The notes: generated from the letters alone by a model not told the origin. A stretch of DNA of 64,000 nucleotides from Chryseobacterium sp. KLBC 52 (GCF_003347605.1 NZ_QDFZ01000006.1:124001-188000); one strand, 5' to 3'. Counted from the first letter of the stretch, positions 17,704 to 26,349 are shown. Program-made: numbers and translations.

Positions 17704-19152
17704 CTAGAATTCAGCACTTTTCGGTGTTCTAGGGAAGGGAATTACATCTCTGATATTCGTCATTCCTGTTACGAAAAGAACTAATCTTTCCAATCCTAAA
17801 CCAAAGCCTGCATGCGGTACAGAACCGAATTTTCTGGTATCAAGGTACCACCAAAGTTCGTGCTCATCTACATGCATATCTGCCATTTTTTGTTTTAAAA
17901 CATCTAATCTTGCTTCTCTCTCTGATCCACCGATGATCTCACCGATACCAGGGAAAAGAACATCCATAGCTGCTACGGTTTTGTTGTCATCGTTCAGTTT
18001 CATATAGAAAGCTTTGATTTCTTTCGGATAGTCAAATAATACTACCGGGCTTTCAAAATGTTTTTCAACAAGGTATCTCTCGTGCTCAGACTGAAGGTCA
18101 GTTCCCCATTTTTCAACCGGGTAAGCAAATTTTCCTTTTTTATTTTCTTTAGAGTTCAATAAGATTTCGATGGCTTCAGTATAGCTTACACGCTTGAAAC
18201 GTTTTGCTACCACATTCTGAAGCTTTTCGATAAGACCTTCTTTTGCTCTTTCTTTCTCAGGTTTTGTCTTTTGTTCTTCTGCAAAACGGTTGTCTAAGAA
18301 CTCCAGGTCATCTTTGCAGTTATCCAATACGTACTGGATCACATATTTTAAGAAATCTTCCGCAAGGTCGATGTTATCTTCAAGGTTGTTGAATGCCACT
18401 TCAGGCTCAATCATCCAGAACTCGGCAAGGTGTCTTGTCGTGTTTGAATTTTCAGCACGGAAAGTAGGTCCGAATGTATAAATTCTTCCCAATCCCATCG
18501 CGGCAGTTTCTCCTTCCAACTGTCCTGAAACGGTAAGGTTGGTTTTCTTACCGAAGAAATCCTGTGCAAAATCAATTTCACCTTCTTCAGTTTTTGGCAT
18601 ATTATTCAGATCAAAGTTGGTTACTCCAAACATTTCACCTGCACCTTCCGCATCTGCTCCTGTAATGACCGGTGTGTTGATATAGAAAAACTGATTCTGG
18701 TTGAAGAATGAATGAACGGCAAAACTTACTGCGTGACGCACTCTGAACACTGCACCAAAAAGGTTTGTTCTGAATCTTAAGTGAGCCTGCTCACGGAGTT
18801 TCTCAAGACTGTGTTTCTTAGGCTGAAGAATTGTACTCTGAAGTTCTTCTGTAAAGTTATCTCCTAAAATGATGATCTTTTTGGCAATAATTTCCACAGA
18901 TTGTCCTGCTCCCTGGCTTTCTACCACTTCTCCTACTACTTTCAGGGAAGAAGCTGTACTGATATTCTTAAGAATAGCTTCATCAAAATTTTCGAAATCA
19001 ACAACTATCTGCAAATTATTAATCGTAGAACCATCATTAAGCGCAATAAAGCGATTAGCACGGAAGGATCTTACCCATCCGTAAACTGTAATGTCATGAT
19101 GTAATACTTTCTTGTAATCCTTTAGGATTTCTTTGATCGTTTGCTTTTTCAT
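17704..19152 (-). CDS. asnS: asparagine--tRNA ligase
   Basis: Class IIb aminoacyl-tRNA synthetase charging tRNA-Asn. The 482-residue protein has an N-terminal OB-fold anticodon-binding domain (about 15-105) and a catalytic domain with class II motif 2 ([24 protein letters not shown], shown here in part as [15 protein letters not shown]) and motif 3 ([12 protein letters not shown]). The [10 protein letters not shown] insertion is usual for the AsnRS of Bacteroidota. Own promoter and terminator; essential gene. Confidence 0.96.
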   Translation of the reverse strand: MKKQTIKEILKDYKKVLHHDITVYGWVRSFRANRFIALNDGSTINNLQIVVDFENFDEAILKNISTASSLKVVGEVVESQGAGQSVEIIAKKIIILGDNFTEELQSTILQPKKHSLEKLREQAHLRFRTNLFGAVFRVRHAVSFAVHSFFNQNQFFYINTPVITGADAEGAGEMFGVTNFDLNNMPKTEEGEIDFAQDFFGKKTNLTVSGQLEGETAAMGLGRIYTFGPTFRAENSNTTRHLAEFWMIEPEVAFNNLEDNIDLAEDFLKYVIQYVLDNCKDDLEFLDNRFAEEQKTKPEKERAKEGLIEKLQNVVAKRFKRVSYTEAIEILLNSKENKKGKFAYPVEKWGTDLQSEHERYLVEKHFESPVVLFDYPKEIKAFYMKLNDDNKTVAAMDVLFPGIGEIIGGSEREARLDVLKQKMADMHVDEHELWWYLDTRKFGSVPHAGFGLGLERLVLFVTGMTNIRDVIPFPRTPKSAEF

Positions 19153-19192
19153 TTGTTGATGATAAATTTTTTATATAAAAATTAATGTCTGC

Positions 19193-19200
19193 AAAGTTAC
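19193..19200 (-). promoter_or_regulatory. -7 box TAACTTTG of asnS
   Basis: TAACTTTG on the minus strand, 40 bases before the asnS ATG and directly after the T-run of the terminator at 19207-19232. Confidence 0.65.
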
Positions 19201-19206
19201 AAAAAA

Positions 19207-19232
19207 ACAGCGCAACTTAATGATTGCGCTGT
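19207..19232 (-). terminator. intrinsic terminator upstream of asnS
   Basis: ACAGCGCAA (19207-19215) pairs with TTGCGCTGT (19224-19232). On the minus strand the stem is followed by TTTTTTT. It must end a minus-strand transcript coming from above 19232, which supports the reality of the broken ORF at 19257-19437. Confidence 0.8.
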
Positions 19233-19256
19233 GTTTAAAAATCATTTAACAGGTAT

Positions 19257-19437
19257 TTAAACTTTCAGTTCAGGAAATTTACCTTTTTTCTTCTGCCAAC
19301 TCTTCTGCATTTTCAGGTTACATTTCCACTCAATATTATCCTGAACTTCAATAATATCCGGGATACCCCCGGAAATAAACTCACTTACACTATCACTTTT
19401 AAAAAGAATAAAATATTATTTTACTCTGAGTTTTCAT
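19257..19437 (-). pseudogene. frameshifted small gene (about 59 codons)
   Basis: On the minus strand an ATG at 19437 opens 12 codons (ending KIIFYSF) and stops in a TTTTT run near 19401-19405. Removing one T joins it to 46 further codons that end at 19257 and include IPDIIEVQDNIEW and SWQKKKGKFPEL. The total length of 181 bases equals 60 codons plus one base. A terminator follows directly. I recognise no family. It could be a disrupted small gene, a sequencing error in a homopolymer, or chance. Confidence 0.4.
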
Positions 19438-19439
19438 GG

Positions 19440-19799
19440 AATTAGTTATTGAAATGGTTATTAGTTTTTATGTGATACGTTCGTGGTAAATTACCAGGTT
19501 ATACATCCATTTTTAGACTATACTATACTTTTAAACTGTGTGGCGGATTAACCGGATTTACTGTTAATGATTTTTAAATGATCACTACACTTTACATCTC
19601 TAAATTCTGAACAATTACTACATGATTTACGTTTTAGTTTTCTTGGTTATTAGTTTTTATGATACAATTCCTGACTTGATTTTTTAAATGATCAACATTT
19701 TGGAACTGATATCTTGTATTGTGCACATACAAAATAAAATGGTTGTGTTTTTACCTGAAGCAAAGATGCAGGAAGCGGAAGAATGACACAAGAGAATGG
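19440..19799. other. AT-rich intergenic region with two short direct repeats
   Basis: No gene is seen. GGTTATTAGTTTTTATG occurs at about 19454 and 19644, and GATTTTTAAATGATCA (with one extra T in the second copy) at about 19569 and 19677. This suggests an old local duplication or a decayed gene. Confidence 0.35.
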
Positions 19800-19845
19800 T
19801 TTATAGATTCATAAATTTATATACCTAAAATCATGAATCTATAAA
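19800..19845. terminator. hairpin after the TPR-AraC gene
   Basis: TTTATAGATTCAT (19800-19812) is perfectly complementary to ATGAATCTATAAA (19833-19845). It lies 31 bases beyond the stop of the minus-strand gene ending at 19877. It lacks a long U-run. Confidence 0.45.
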
Positions 19846-19876
19846 TAATAACAATATGATAACCAATAAATTAAAC

Positions 19877-21619
19877 CTAATCCAAAGACATGTTTTCAAT
19901 TTCTTTCAGGTAGATAGAAAGTGGTGTTCCGGTTCGTTTTTTGAAGGCTAAAGTGAAGGCCTGTTCATTATTATATCCTAATTCTTCAGCGATAAATGGA
20001 ATTTTATAAGATCTGAATTTTTTGTCATTGGCCAATCTGCTGATAGCATAATCAATGCGGAGATCATTAAGATACGTTGCAAAGTTTTTCCCTTTGTAGG
20101 TATTGATAATTTCTGACAGATATTTTGAGTTTGTTTTTATTTTTTTGGCAAGACTTCCCAATGTAATTCCTTTATTCAAAAACTGATCTTTGGTTTCAAA
20201 TATTTCAAGTTCATGTAAAATATTCCGGGCAATATCTTCAGAAATCGTTCTGGATGTTTTGTCTTCGGAATTTTCTGTATTTTCCATTTGAAGAGGTTCT
20301 GATAAAATGTCATTTCGAACTTGCCGATCTCTGTTTTTTTCTATCGCTTTTTCATTTACAGACTGAATAAGATCCTGGGCGATCTTTTTATAGTTCTTTT
20401 CAGATTTTTTATATTTAAAATAAACGTTGATAAATAATAAATGTGAAATCAACAAAAGACTTAATACTATATAAAAAAGGCTCTTTCTTTTGGTAAGCTC
20501 ATTGGTAATGCTTTCTTTTTCCTGCTGAAGTTCCGGAGTATCATACCTTCTGGGAAGTTCTCTGGAAATATATCTGAACTGCATGTCCAGCACCTGATCT
20601 ACTTTTAAAAAACGCTCTACATAATACAGCTGTTTTTCCTTATCCCCGTTTTCTTTATAATAATCAATAAGATAGGTATATACATCTCTCAGCTCCGGAT
20701 AGATATAGTCTGTTTTCAGAACCAGAGAATCTATCTTCTTGAAAAAGTCCACAGCTTTGTCTTTTTCCTGAAGTCCGGCATAGGATTTTCCTAAATACAA
20801 AAGTGTATAATTCTGGTTTCTCTTACTTCCATTATGATTTGTAAAGAAATATTTTTCGCATTCCGATAAGCCATCGATCGCTTTTTGATAATTTCCGGAA
20901 TGCAGATGATAATACCCAAGCAGTCCAAGATTCTGATGATAGCGGTAAACATCATTATTCTTTTTAGAATCCATCAGCCCGTCTTTTATCAAGACATAAG
21001 CAGAATCCATTTTATTGATCTCTATATAAGCATCTGCCAGATTCAGTTTAAGAGAATTTTTCTCATCCTCATTCATATCATCTGTATCATAAGCATAGTG
21101 TCTCAGTACTTTTGCTGTCTCTGCATGTTTTCCTATATAATTGTTCAGGTAGGCAATACTGATATGAGCCATAGCAATCTGCCTCTTATTTCCTTTTTCT
21201 TTTGCATATTTCAGTCCAAGGATATAATTATTGAATGCAGATTGAAGATTGTCATTCTTGGAGTATAAATTTCCTCTCAGCAGATAAATTCTCGCCGGAT
21301 AGGTATTTTCTTTGGAATTTTTTGTGATGTACTGTAAGCTGTCTAAGCATTTTAATGCGTTGGGTAAGTCTTCTGCAAAATGAAGCATTACATATCCTTC
21401 AGCAATCTGAGTGGTGTTTTTTTCAGCTTTTGCCTTTTTAAGATAATAATCTGCAATACTTTTACTGTTTCCTTCTCCCGCAGGACTGTTGTAGAATTCT
21501 TTTTCCAATTCCTCATAAGTCCGTTCTTTCAGAGATTTTTTTGTAGTATTAAGGGTTTGTGCATGATAAAACACAACCCCTATAATCAAAAACAGTAGTA
21601 AAGATTTTATTTTCATCAT
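19877..21619 (-). CDS. TPR-containing AraC-family transcriptional regulator, membrane-anchored
   Basis: A 580-residue protein of a layout common in Bacteroidota: signal peptide (residues 1-20), periplasmic tetratricopeptide-like helices (about 30-375), one membrane helix (about 387-410, FYIVLSLLLISHLLFINVYF), a short coiled coil, and a cytosolic AraC-type DNA-binding domain at the C-terminus (about 475-575) with NTYKGKNFATYLNDLRIDYA and the second helix-turn-helix IPFIAEELGYNNEQAFTLAFKK. It probably transmits an envelope or peptide signal directly to DNA. Targets unknown; the downstream side is a gap. MM at the start leaves a one-codon ambiguity. Confidence 0.88.
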   Translation of the reverse strand: MMKIKSLLLFLIIGVVFYHAQTLNTTKKSLKERTYEELEKEFYNSPAGEGNSKSIADYYLKKAKAEKNTTQIAEGYVMLHFAEDLPNALKCLDSLQYITKNSKENTYPARIYLLRGNLYSKNDNLQSAFNNYILGLKYAKEKGNKRQIAMAHISIAYLNNYIGKHAETAKVLRHYAYDTDDMNEDEKNSLKLNLADAYIEINKMDSAYVLIKDGLMDSKKNNDVYRYHQNLGLLGYYHLHSGNYQKAIDGLSECEKYFFTNHNGSKRNQNYTLLYLGKSYAGLQEKDKAVDFFKKIDSLVLKTDYIYPELRDVYTYLIDYYKENGDKEKQLYYVERFLKVDQVLDMQFRYISRELPRRYDTPELQQEKESITNELTKRKSLFYIVLSLLLISHLLFINVYFKYKKSEKNYKKIAQDLIQSVNEKAIEKNRDRQVRNDILSEPLQMENTENSEDKTSRTISEDIARNILHELEIFETKDQFLNKGITLGSLAKKIKTNSKYLSEIINTYKGKNFATYLNDLRIDYAISRLANDKKFRSYKIPFIAEELGYNNEQAFTLAFKKRTGTPLSIYLKEIENMSLD

Positions 21620-21773
21620 TCATCCTAGCTATATTACAAAAATATTATTTTTCTTCAGTAGATACACCACTCCTTTTGCTTTTTTCCATGTATTCATCCA
21701 TATTTTCATTAAAACACGCTATAATAATTCAACAAAATGTGAATACATACTGAAAATTATACTTTTGCAAATA

Positions 21774-22415
21774 TCATTTCCATTCTACTCTACCTTCCAG
21801 ATAGTACACTCTTCCATTGCTTTCATACAGAAGATCATATCCCTGAGAGGTCAGATAAAAATGACATACCTTCATTTCTCCATTCCTTTCTTTAAACTGA
21901 AGAACTGCAGGACACATTTTAGCGTGATCCATTTTTTTCACAATCAGATCAAAATTCTTCTGAATATTTTTTTTATTGTACAGAGACAACATACGATCAT
22001 TAATAAAACGGACATATTTTAAAGATGACAGAGGATAAGTAATTAACTTAAAAGGCTTTCCTGCAAACTTCGCAGCATTCTCATTGAAAAAATTCGTAAT
22101 CGAAATACTATCTTGTGTAATAGCTTTCACCACATTTGATTCATATCTCTGGCCATCTGCAAATTCCATACTGTAGATGGCTTCCATTTTAATGGCAAAA
22201 CCTTTCCCGGATTTTCTTAAATCTTTAAGGTCTGTAAATTCATTTCCTTTCTTGATGACAATTAAAACATTTTCTTCTCCGAAATCACAGTCATAATATT
22301 TTTTATAATCAAAAGGTTCTTCTGTTTGGGTATTCACTGTATCATTCGTAGTATTCTGTGAAAAAATACGTACTGAAAACAGGAATAAAAATACTATAAG
22401 CTTATAATTTTTCAT
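21774..22415 (-). CDS. secreted protein of unknown function (third gene of operon)
   Basis: A 213-residue protein beginning MKNYKLIVFLFLFSV, a signal peptide ending near FSQ. The frame is open from 22454, but that start would overlap the upstream gene and precede the signal peptide, so 22415 is chosen. The mature part contains DCDFGEENVLIVIKKGNEFTD and a C-terminal beta-rich segment (YLTSQGYDLLYESNGRVYYLEGR). No family recognised. It follows the two exported genes at 22444 and 22905 closely, forming one operon. Confidence 0.65.
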   Translation of the reverse strand: MKNYKLIVFLFLFSVRIFSQNTTNDTVNTQTEEPFDYKKYYDCDFGEENVLIVIKKGNEFTDLKDLRKSGKGFAIKMEAIYSMEFADGQRYESNVVKAITQDSISITNFFNENAAKFAGKPFKLITYPLSSLKYVRFINDRMLSLYNKKNIQKNFDLIVKKMDHAKMCPAVLQFKERNGEMKVCHFYLTSQGYDLLYESNGRVYYLEGRVEWK

Positions 22416-22443
22416 GGTTGAATTATTTATTGGTTTAAAATCA

Positions 22444-22908
22444 TTAAAAAACAAGGTTAATTCCTATTCCGAAACGAAATCCCTTAACGGGGAATGGTTT
22501 ATAGGTATTATATTCGAAGTTGTACCCGAATTCTGCACAAAAGAAATGGTAGAAATTGATTCCTGCTTTGGGTGAAACCGCATAAGGTGAAACTCCTGCG
22601 CCCGCATATAAAGAGGATACTTCTGCACCATCCCGGAACGAAACCACTTTTCTGAAATAATCAAACTCAGGAATTACCAGCAGCCTTCTTTCGTCCCACC
22701 AGTTAAAGTGACCTCTTAAGCCGTAGTAATTTTTATCCCCATCAGTCAGTTTTGTTCCTATTGACCAAAATGCTTTGTTATCCATTGAAGTTCCTTCAAT
22801 TCTGGTACTGGCAAGAATAACCAGCCATTTTTTCTCTTTGATTTCTTCAAACTGAGCTTTCAGAAAGCCACAAAGAAATACTGTGGTGACTACAGTAAAC
22901 TTTTTCAT
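22444..22908 (-). CDS. small outer-membrane beta-barrel-like protein
   Basis: A 154-residue protein with a signal peptide (residues 1-18, ending KAQ) and alternating aromatic strands (NYYGLRGHFNWWDERRLLVIPEFDYF, and a C-terminal FRFGIGINLVF ending in Phe, typical of barrel proteins). This points to a small outer-membrane barrel, inferred from pattern only. Its ATG overlaps the preceding stop by 4 bases (ATGA), so it is coupled to the LA_2272-like gene. Confidence 0.7.
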   Translation of the reverse strand: MKKFTVVTTVFLCGFLKAQFEEIKEKKWLVILASTRIEGTSMDNKAFWSIGTKLTDGDKNYYGLRGHFNWWDERRLLVIPEFDYFRKVVSFRDGAEVSSLYAGAGVSPYAVSPKAGINFYHFFCAEFGYNFEYNTYKPFPVKGFRFGIGINLVF

Positions 22909-23543
22909 AACGCCTTATTTACTTTTTGTTTCTTAAAATTCCAGTTGATTAAAGGCAGTTTCCTTCTTCCGTTCTCATTCCATCCACCAATCTGGATTCC
23001 TCTGAAATCTTTACATTGATTGTACAAACCGATCTGTATTCCTCTGCATTTCTGCCCGATATTGGCCAATGGCGCTACAGAAACCCCTTTCATCTCGTGA
23101 TGCAGATTAAAAAATGGAGAAACAGACATTCCGTTAGTCACGGCATAGGTGTTGACATTACTTGAAATATTGATCTCCAAACCATTGGTAACTGTGGGTT
23201 CCATATTGATGATTGACAACTGCAGCCCATTAATGGTATTCATCTTTTCACGGGGAACAATAACATAATCATGGTTTGCTGGTGGCTGTAAAGTGAAAAG
23301 CATCAATGGTGGAAGAAAAATGCCCACAACATTGAATCCCATGCCTAAGCCATTTACTTTTTTGGGCTTAAAATGATCTTCTTCATCATAATATTTAAAT
23401 AAAACTCCATTGACATTTTTGACATTCTTTGAGGGTGAAGCGGCAATCAGTCTTGGTTTCAAAGAATCTGCTTTTAGATTGTCTGATACATAAGCCAGGC
23501 TATTGACTAAAAGAACTGCTGTTAATAAAATTCGTGTTTTCAT
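22905..23543 (-). CDS. LA_2272-like surface repeat protein
   Basis: A 212-residue exported protein. After a signal-peptide-like start (MKTRILLTAVLLVNSLA) it has repeated units of the form NGLEINI / NGMSVSPFFN / KGVSVAPLANIGQKCRGIQIGLYNQCKDFRGIQIGG (quoted here in pieces), the hallmark of LA_2272-type surface repeats, which fold into a regular beta structure. Function in the family is not known. First gene of a three-gene secreted operon divergent from the HTH regulator at 23844. Confidence 0.75.
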   Translation of the reverse strand: MKTRILLTAVLLVNSLAYVSDNLKADSLKPRLIAASPSKNVKNVNGVLFKYYDEEDHFKPKKVNGLGMGFNVVGIFLPPLMLFTLQPPANHDYVIVPREKMNTINGLQLSIINMEPTVTNGLEINISSNVNTYAVTNGMSVSPFFNLHHEMKGVSVAPLANIGQKCRGIQIGLYNQCKDFRGIQIGGWNENGRRKLPLINWNFKKQKVNKAL

Positions 23544-23568
23544 AACTCGTTATTTTAAAATTACAGTT

Positions 23569-23576
23569 CAAAATTA
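23569..23576 (-). promoter_or_regulatory. -7 box TAATTTTG of the LA_2272-like operon
   Basis: TAATTTTG on the minus strand, 25 bases before the ATG at 23543. A dyad matching one at the regulator promoter lies about 53 bases further upstream (23629-23645). Confidence 0.6.
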
Positions 23577-23628
23577 TCAGCAGAAGACTCAGTTCCGAAT
23601 GTGAAAAAAAATTAAAAAAAACATCCTG

Positions 23629-23645
23629 TTTGCGAAAATCACAAA
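23629..23645. promoter_or_regulatory. operator-like dyad TTTGCGA-AAA-TCACAAA
   Basis: Seventeen-base inverted repeat with one mismatch between arms, identical to the dyad at 23824-23840 except for one base. It lies upstream of the minus-strand operon promoter, at a position suited to activation or to long-range repression. Confidence 0.55.
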
Positions 23646-23819
23646 ATGCGGGTTGGAAGCCGCAAGAAGGAGCCTGCAGGTTACTTTCAGTAATCAATAG
23701 TGATTATAATTTCAATTACTTCTAAATTGGTATTGATTCTTTCGACCTCCGATACTTCCCTTCTGCCAGCTTCAAGCTTCCAGCCTTCTAAAATCAAAAA
23801 CTCTTTCCACAAAAAATAC

Positions 23820-23840
23820 TACATTTGTGAAAATCACAAA
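23820..23840 (+). promoter_or_regulatory. promoter and overlapping dyad of the HTH regulator gene
   Basis: The -7 box TACATTTG (23820-23827) overlaps a perfect dyad TTTGTGA-AAA-TCACAAA (23824-23840) that ends 3 bases before the ATG at 23844. A repressor bound there would block transcription start, which suggests autoregulation. Confidence 0.65.
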
Positions 23841-23843
23841 ACT

Positions 23844-24773
23844 ATGCACCAGGAAGCTTTATTGAAGGAAATCCGAAGAAAAATCGGGGAAAAATCTTTA
23901 AATGATGAGATTGCTAATATTCTTAATATCAGTTATGATGCGGCTCACAGAAGGACTTCCATGAAAGCCAAGTTCAGTTTTGAGGAAGCTCTGGAGCTCG
24001 CCAAATACTATCAGATCTCACTGGATCAGTTTCTGGGAACAGAAAATCAATTAGTAGTCAAGAGAACACAACCTGTAAAAACCACGGAGGATCTTTTAAA
24101 CTATTTCGAGAACTCCTTGAAGATTTTGAATGTTTTTCAGAATATCAACAATTCCAAAGTATTTTATTCTGCAAAGGATATCCCGTTTTTTTATACCATT
24201 TCAGATTCAGTTCTGTCCCGTTTTAAGTTTTATGTCTGGATGAATCTGTTGAACCAGGATAAGTTTTTAAGTCCGTTTCATGAATTCACGATGGAATATC
24301 ATTCTGTAAAAAATGAAATGCTGAAAGACCTTTACGACAAACAAAACGTAACAGAAATATGGAATGACACCACCATTATGAGTGCGTTGAGACAAATTTC
24401 GTTCTATTATGAAATGGGTTTATTAAAGAAAAATGATGCAGATCTTATTCTGGAAGACCTGAGAAAGTTACTGGAACGACTGGAAATTAAAACACTGGAA
24501 AAAAGTAATTTCCAAATCTATGTGAATGATTTAGTCATTTTAAACAATGCTATTCTATTCAAAAATGAAGAACAATGTTCCTTTTTTGTACCTTTCAGCA
24601 TGTTCGGATATATGATGACCAATGATAAAATAACGTGTGAAGATTCTTTGAGCTATTTTGAGCATCAAATCAAAAATTCCAGATCACTGAATGAATCCGG
24701 GAACAGAGAAAGGAAAATGTTTTTTAATAAAATGTATGAACAGATTGACCGATTAAAACAGAATTTATCATGA
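23844..24773 (+). CDS. helix-turn-helix transcriptional regulator
   Basis: A 309-residue protein. Residues 1-65 form a helix-turn-helix domain (LNDEIANILNISYDAAHRRTSMKAKFSFEE and SLDQFLG, partly quoted) resembling Cro/XRE-like domains. The remaining 240 residues are helical, without a recognised ligand domain. The frame is open from 23700, but the TACATTTG box and the dyad place the real start at 23844. It is divergent from the LA_2272-like operon, and matching dyads on both sides suggest that it controls both units. Its TGA stop is followed in the same frame by the next AraC ORF. Confidence 0.78.
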   Translation: MHQEALLKEIRRKIGEKSLNDEIANILNISYDAAHRRTSMKAKFSFEEALELAKYYQISLDQFLGTENQLVVKRTQPVKTTEDLLNYFENSLKILNVFQNINNSKVFYSAKDIPFFYTISDSVLSRFKFYVWMNLLNQDKFLSPFHEFTMEYHSVKNEMLKDLYDKQNVTEIWNDTTIMSALRQISFYYEMGLLKKNDADLILEDLRKLLERLEIKTLEKSNFQIYVNDLVILNNAILFKNEEQCSFFVPFSMFGYMMTNDKITCEDSLSYFEHQIKNSRSLNESGNRERKMFFNKMYEQIDRLKQNLS

Positions 24774-24797
24774 ATACTCTTCGTAACGATTTACCAG

Positions 24798-25229
24798 ATG
24801 TTCAAAGAAACCAAAGGTGATAATATTTCATTTGAACTGGCTTTTAATCAACTATTGCTGCATCTTTTCAGCCAGCTAACCCATCAAAAAGAAAGCATAG
24901 AAAGAAAACCTTTATGGGTAGGTCAGATCAATGAAATTCTGCATGAAAGTTTTACAGAAACCCTTAATCTTACAGAACTTTCCAAAACCCTGAACATCCA
25001 TCCTATTCATCTCAGCAGAGATTTTCACAAATATTTCCACTGTAATCTGGGTGAATATCTCAGAAAATTAAAACTCAATAAATCTCTTGAACTTCTCCCT
25101 TCATCCCATTCTTTAACGGATATTGCCATGGAATGTGGTTTTTCAGATCAGAGCCATTTTATCAGATGTTTTAAAGAAAATATAGGAATTACACCGCTGA
25201 AATACAGGAATCTTCTGAAAAATCATTGA
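24798..25229 (+). CDS. short AraC-family DNA-binding protein, possibly N-terminally truncated
   Basis: A 143-residue protein with a complete C-terminal AraC domain (about residues 45-140): NLTELSKTLNIHPIHLSRDFHKYF as the first helix-turn-helix and LTDIAMECGFSDQSHFIRCFKE as the second, ending PLKYRNLL. Typical members have another 100-150 residues of sensor domain, which is missing. The frame is the same as that of the preceding HTH gene, separated from its TGA by only eight codons. It is either a stand-alone DNA-binding protein or a remnant. It may bind the direct repeats at 25331-25365. Confidence 0.72.
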   Translation: MFKETKGDNISFELAFNQLLLHLFSQLTHQKESIERKPLWVGQINEILHESFTETLNLTELSKTLNIHPIHLSRDFHKYFHCNLGEYLRKLKLNKSLELLPSSHSLTDIAMECGFSDQSHFIRCFKENIGITPLKYRNLLKNH

Positions 25230-25270
25230 AACTTGTTTGAAATTAAAGAGGGATTTATTCATCAATTGTT

Positions 25271-25308
25271 TGAGATTCTTCATTACATTGCATTTCATTC
25301 AGAATGAC
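25271..25308 (+). repeat. partial copy of the GTCATTCTGA-bounded repeat
   Basis: TGAGATTCTTCATTACATTG followed by TTCATTCAGAATGAC matches the right half of the complete element at 47079-47148; the left half is absent. Confidence 0.6.
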
Positions 25309-25330
25309 ACAGGTTAAATAGTACCATTCA

Positions 25331-25365
25331 CGATTTGGATACATCATTCCCCGATTTGGATACAT
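25331..25365 (+). promoter_or_regulatory. tandem 14-bp direct repeats, 21-bp period, before the SDR gene
   Basis: CGATTTGGATACAT occurs at 25331-25344 and again at 25352-25365. The 21-bp period places both copies on the same face of the helix, the usual arrangement of AraC-type operators. It lies 60-90 bases before the SDR ATG. Confidence 0.6.
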
Positions 25366-25423
25366 TTCCCTTTTCGTAAGTTTCCATCTTTGTACCATCA
25401 TTTAAACAAAAAAATATTTAAAA

Positions 25424-26263
25424 ATGGAAACAAAAAAAGTATGGTTCGTGACAGGAGCTTCAAAAGGCTTAGGATTCGAATTGGTAAAAAAATTACTATC
25501 CGAAGGATTTCAGGTTGCTGCGACAAGCCGTACCGTTGAATCCCTGATCTCCACCATCGGAGAAACTTCAGAAAACTTTCTTCCGCTCAGCGTCAACATC
25601 ACAGATAATAACGATATCAAATCTGCCATTGAAAAAACAGTTCATCATTTCGGACGAATTGATGTGGTGGTCAACAATGCAGGTTATGGACAAATCGGAA
25701 CGCTGGAAGAACTTACCGATGAAGAGGCAAGAGAAAATTATGCAGTGAATGTTTTCGGAACCTTAAATGTCATCAGAAACGCGATGCCTTATCTTCGTGA
25801 GCAAAGATCTGGAAATATATTTAATATTTCTTCTGTGGGCGGCTATTCTGCTAATTTTCCAGGCTGGGGAATCTATTGTTCTACAAAATTTGCTGTGGCC
25901 GGATTTACGGAAGCACTGGCTGAAGAAGTAAAAGACTTCGGAGTACATGCTACGGTTGTTTATCCCGGATATTTCCGCACCGATTTCTTAACCAAAGATT
26001 CTGTGAAAACACCTGCCAATCCTATTCAGGCTTATGAAGCAGCAAGAAATTCGGAACAGGCGCACCTTAACGAAATCAATGGAAACCAGCCTAATGATCC
26101 GGAAAAAGCAGCTGATGTTCTGATCCAGATCAGTAAAGAGAAAAATCCTCCGGTACATTTATTATTAGGGGTAGGAACGATTGAATTTCTGAATAACAAA
26201 ATTGATATTTTAAAGAAAGATGCTGAGAAATGGGAAAGCCTTACTGTTTCTACAGCAATTTAA
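25424..26263 (+). CDS. SDR-family NAD(P)-dependent oxidoreductase
   Basis: A 279-residue short-chain dehydrogenase/reductase with the classical motifs: TGASKGLG (residues 10-17) for cofactor binding, VNNAGYG, and the catalytic Ser...Tyr-x3-Lys as NISSVGG and YCSTKFA. The C-terminal half of about 60 residues resembles the group typified by YqjQ/DltE-like SDRs adjacent to AraC regulators. Substrate unknown. It sits between two AraC-type genes and behind phased direct repeats, so induction by an AraC protein is likely. Confidence 0.9.
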   Translation: METKKVWFVTGASKGLGFELVKKLLSEGFQVAATSRTVESLISTIGETSENFLPLSVNITDNNDIKSAIEKTVHHFGRIDVVVNNAGYGQIGTLEELTDEEARENYAVNVFGTLNVIRNAMPYLREQRSGNIFNISSVGGYSANFPGWGIYCSTKFAVAGFTEALAEEVKDFGVHATVVYPGYFRTDFLTKDSVKTPANPIQAYEAARNSEQAHLNEINGNQPNDPEKAADVLIQISKEKNPPVHLLLGVGTIEFLNNKIDILKKDAEKWESLTVSTAI

Positions 26264-26273
26264 TCTGCTAATA

Positions 26274-26298
26274 GCCTTCGGTTCCGCTCAGGATGACA
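26274..26298 (+). repeat. GCCTTCG-TTCCGCTCAGG-TGACA repeat copy
   Basis: A 25-base stretch, GCCTTCGGTTCCGCTCAGGA followed by TGACA, matches with three differences a stretch inside the M3 peptidase gene at 32445-32469. Confidence 0.55.
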
Positions 26299-26349
26299 TT
26301 CCTAATACTTACTATTTAATTTATATATATGAATAAAGTATAAAATTTT

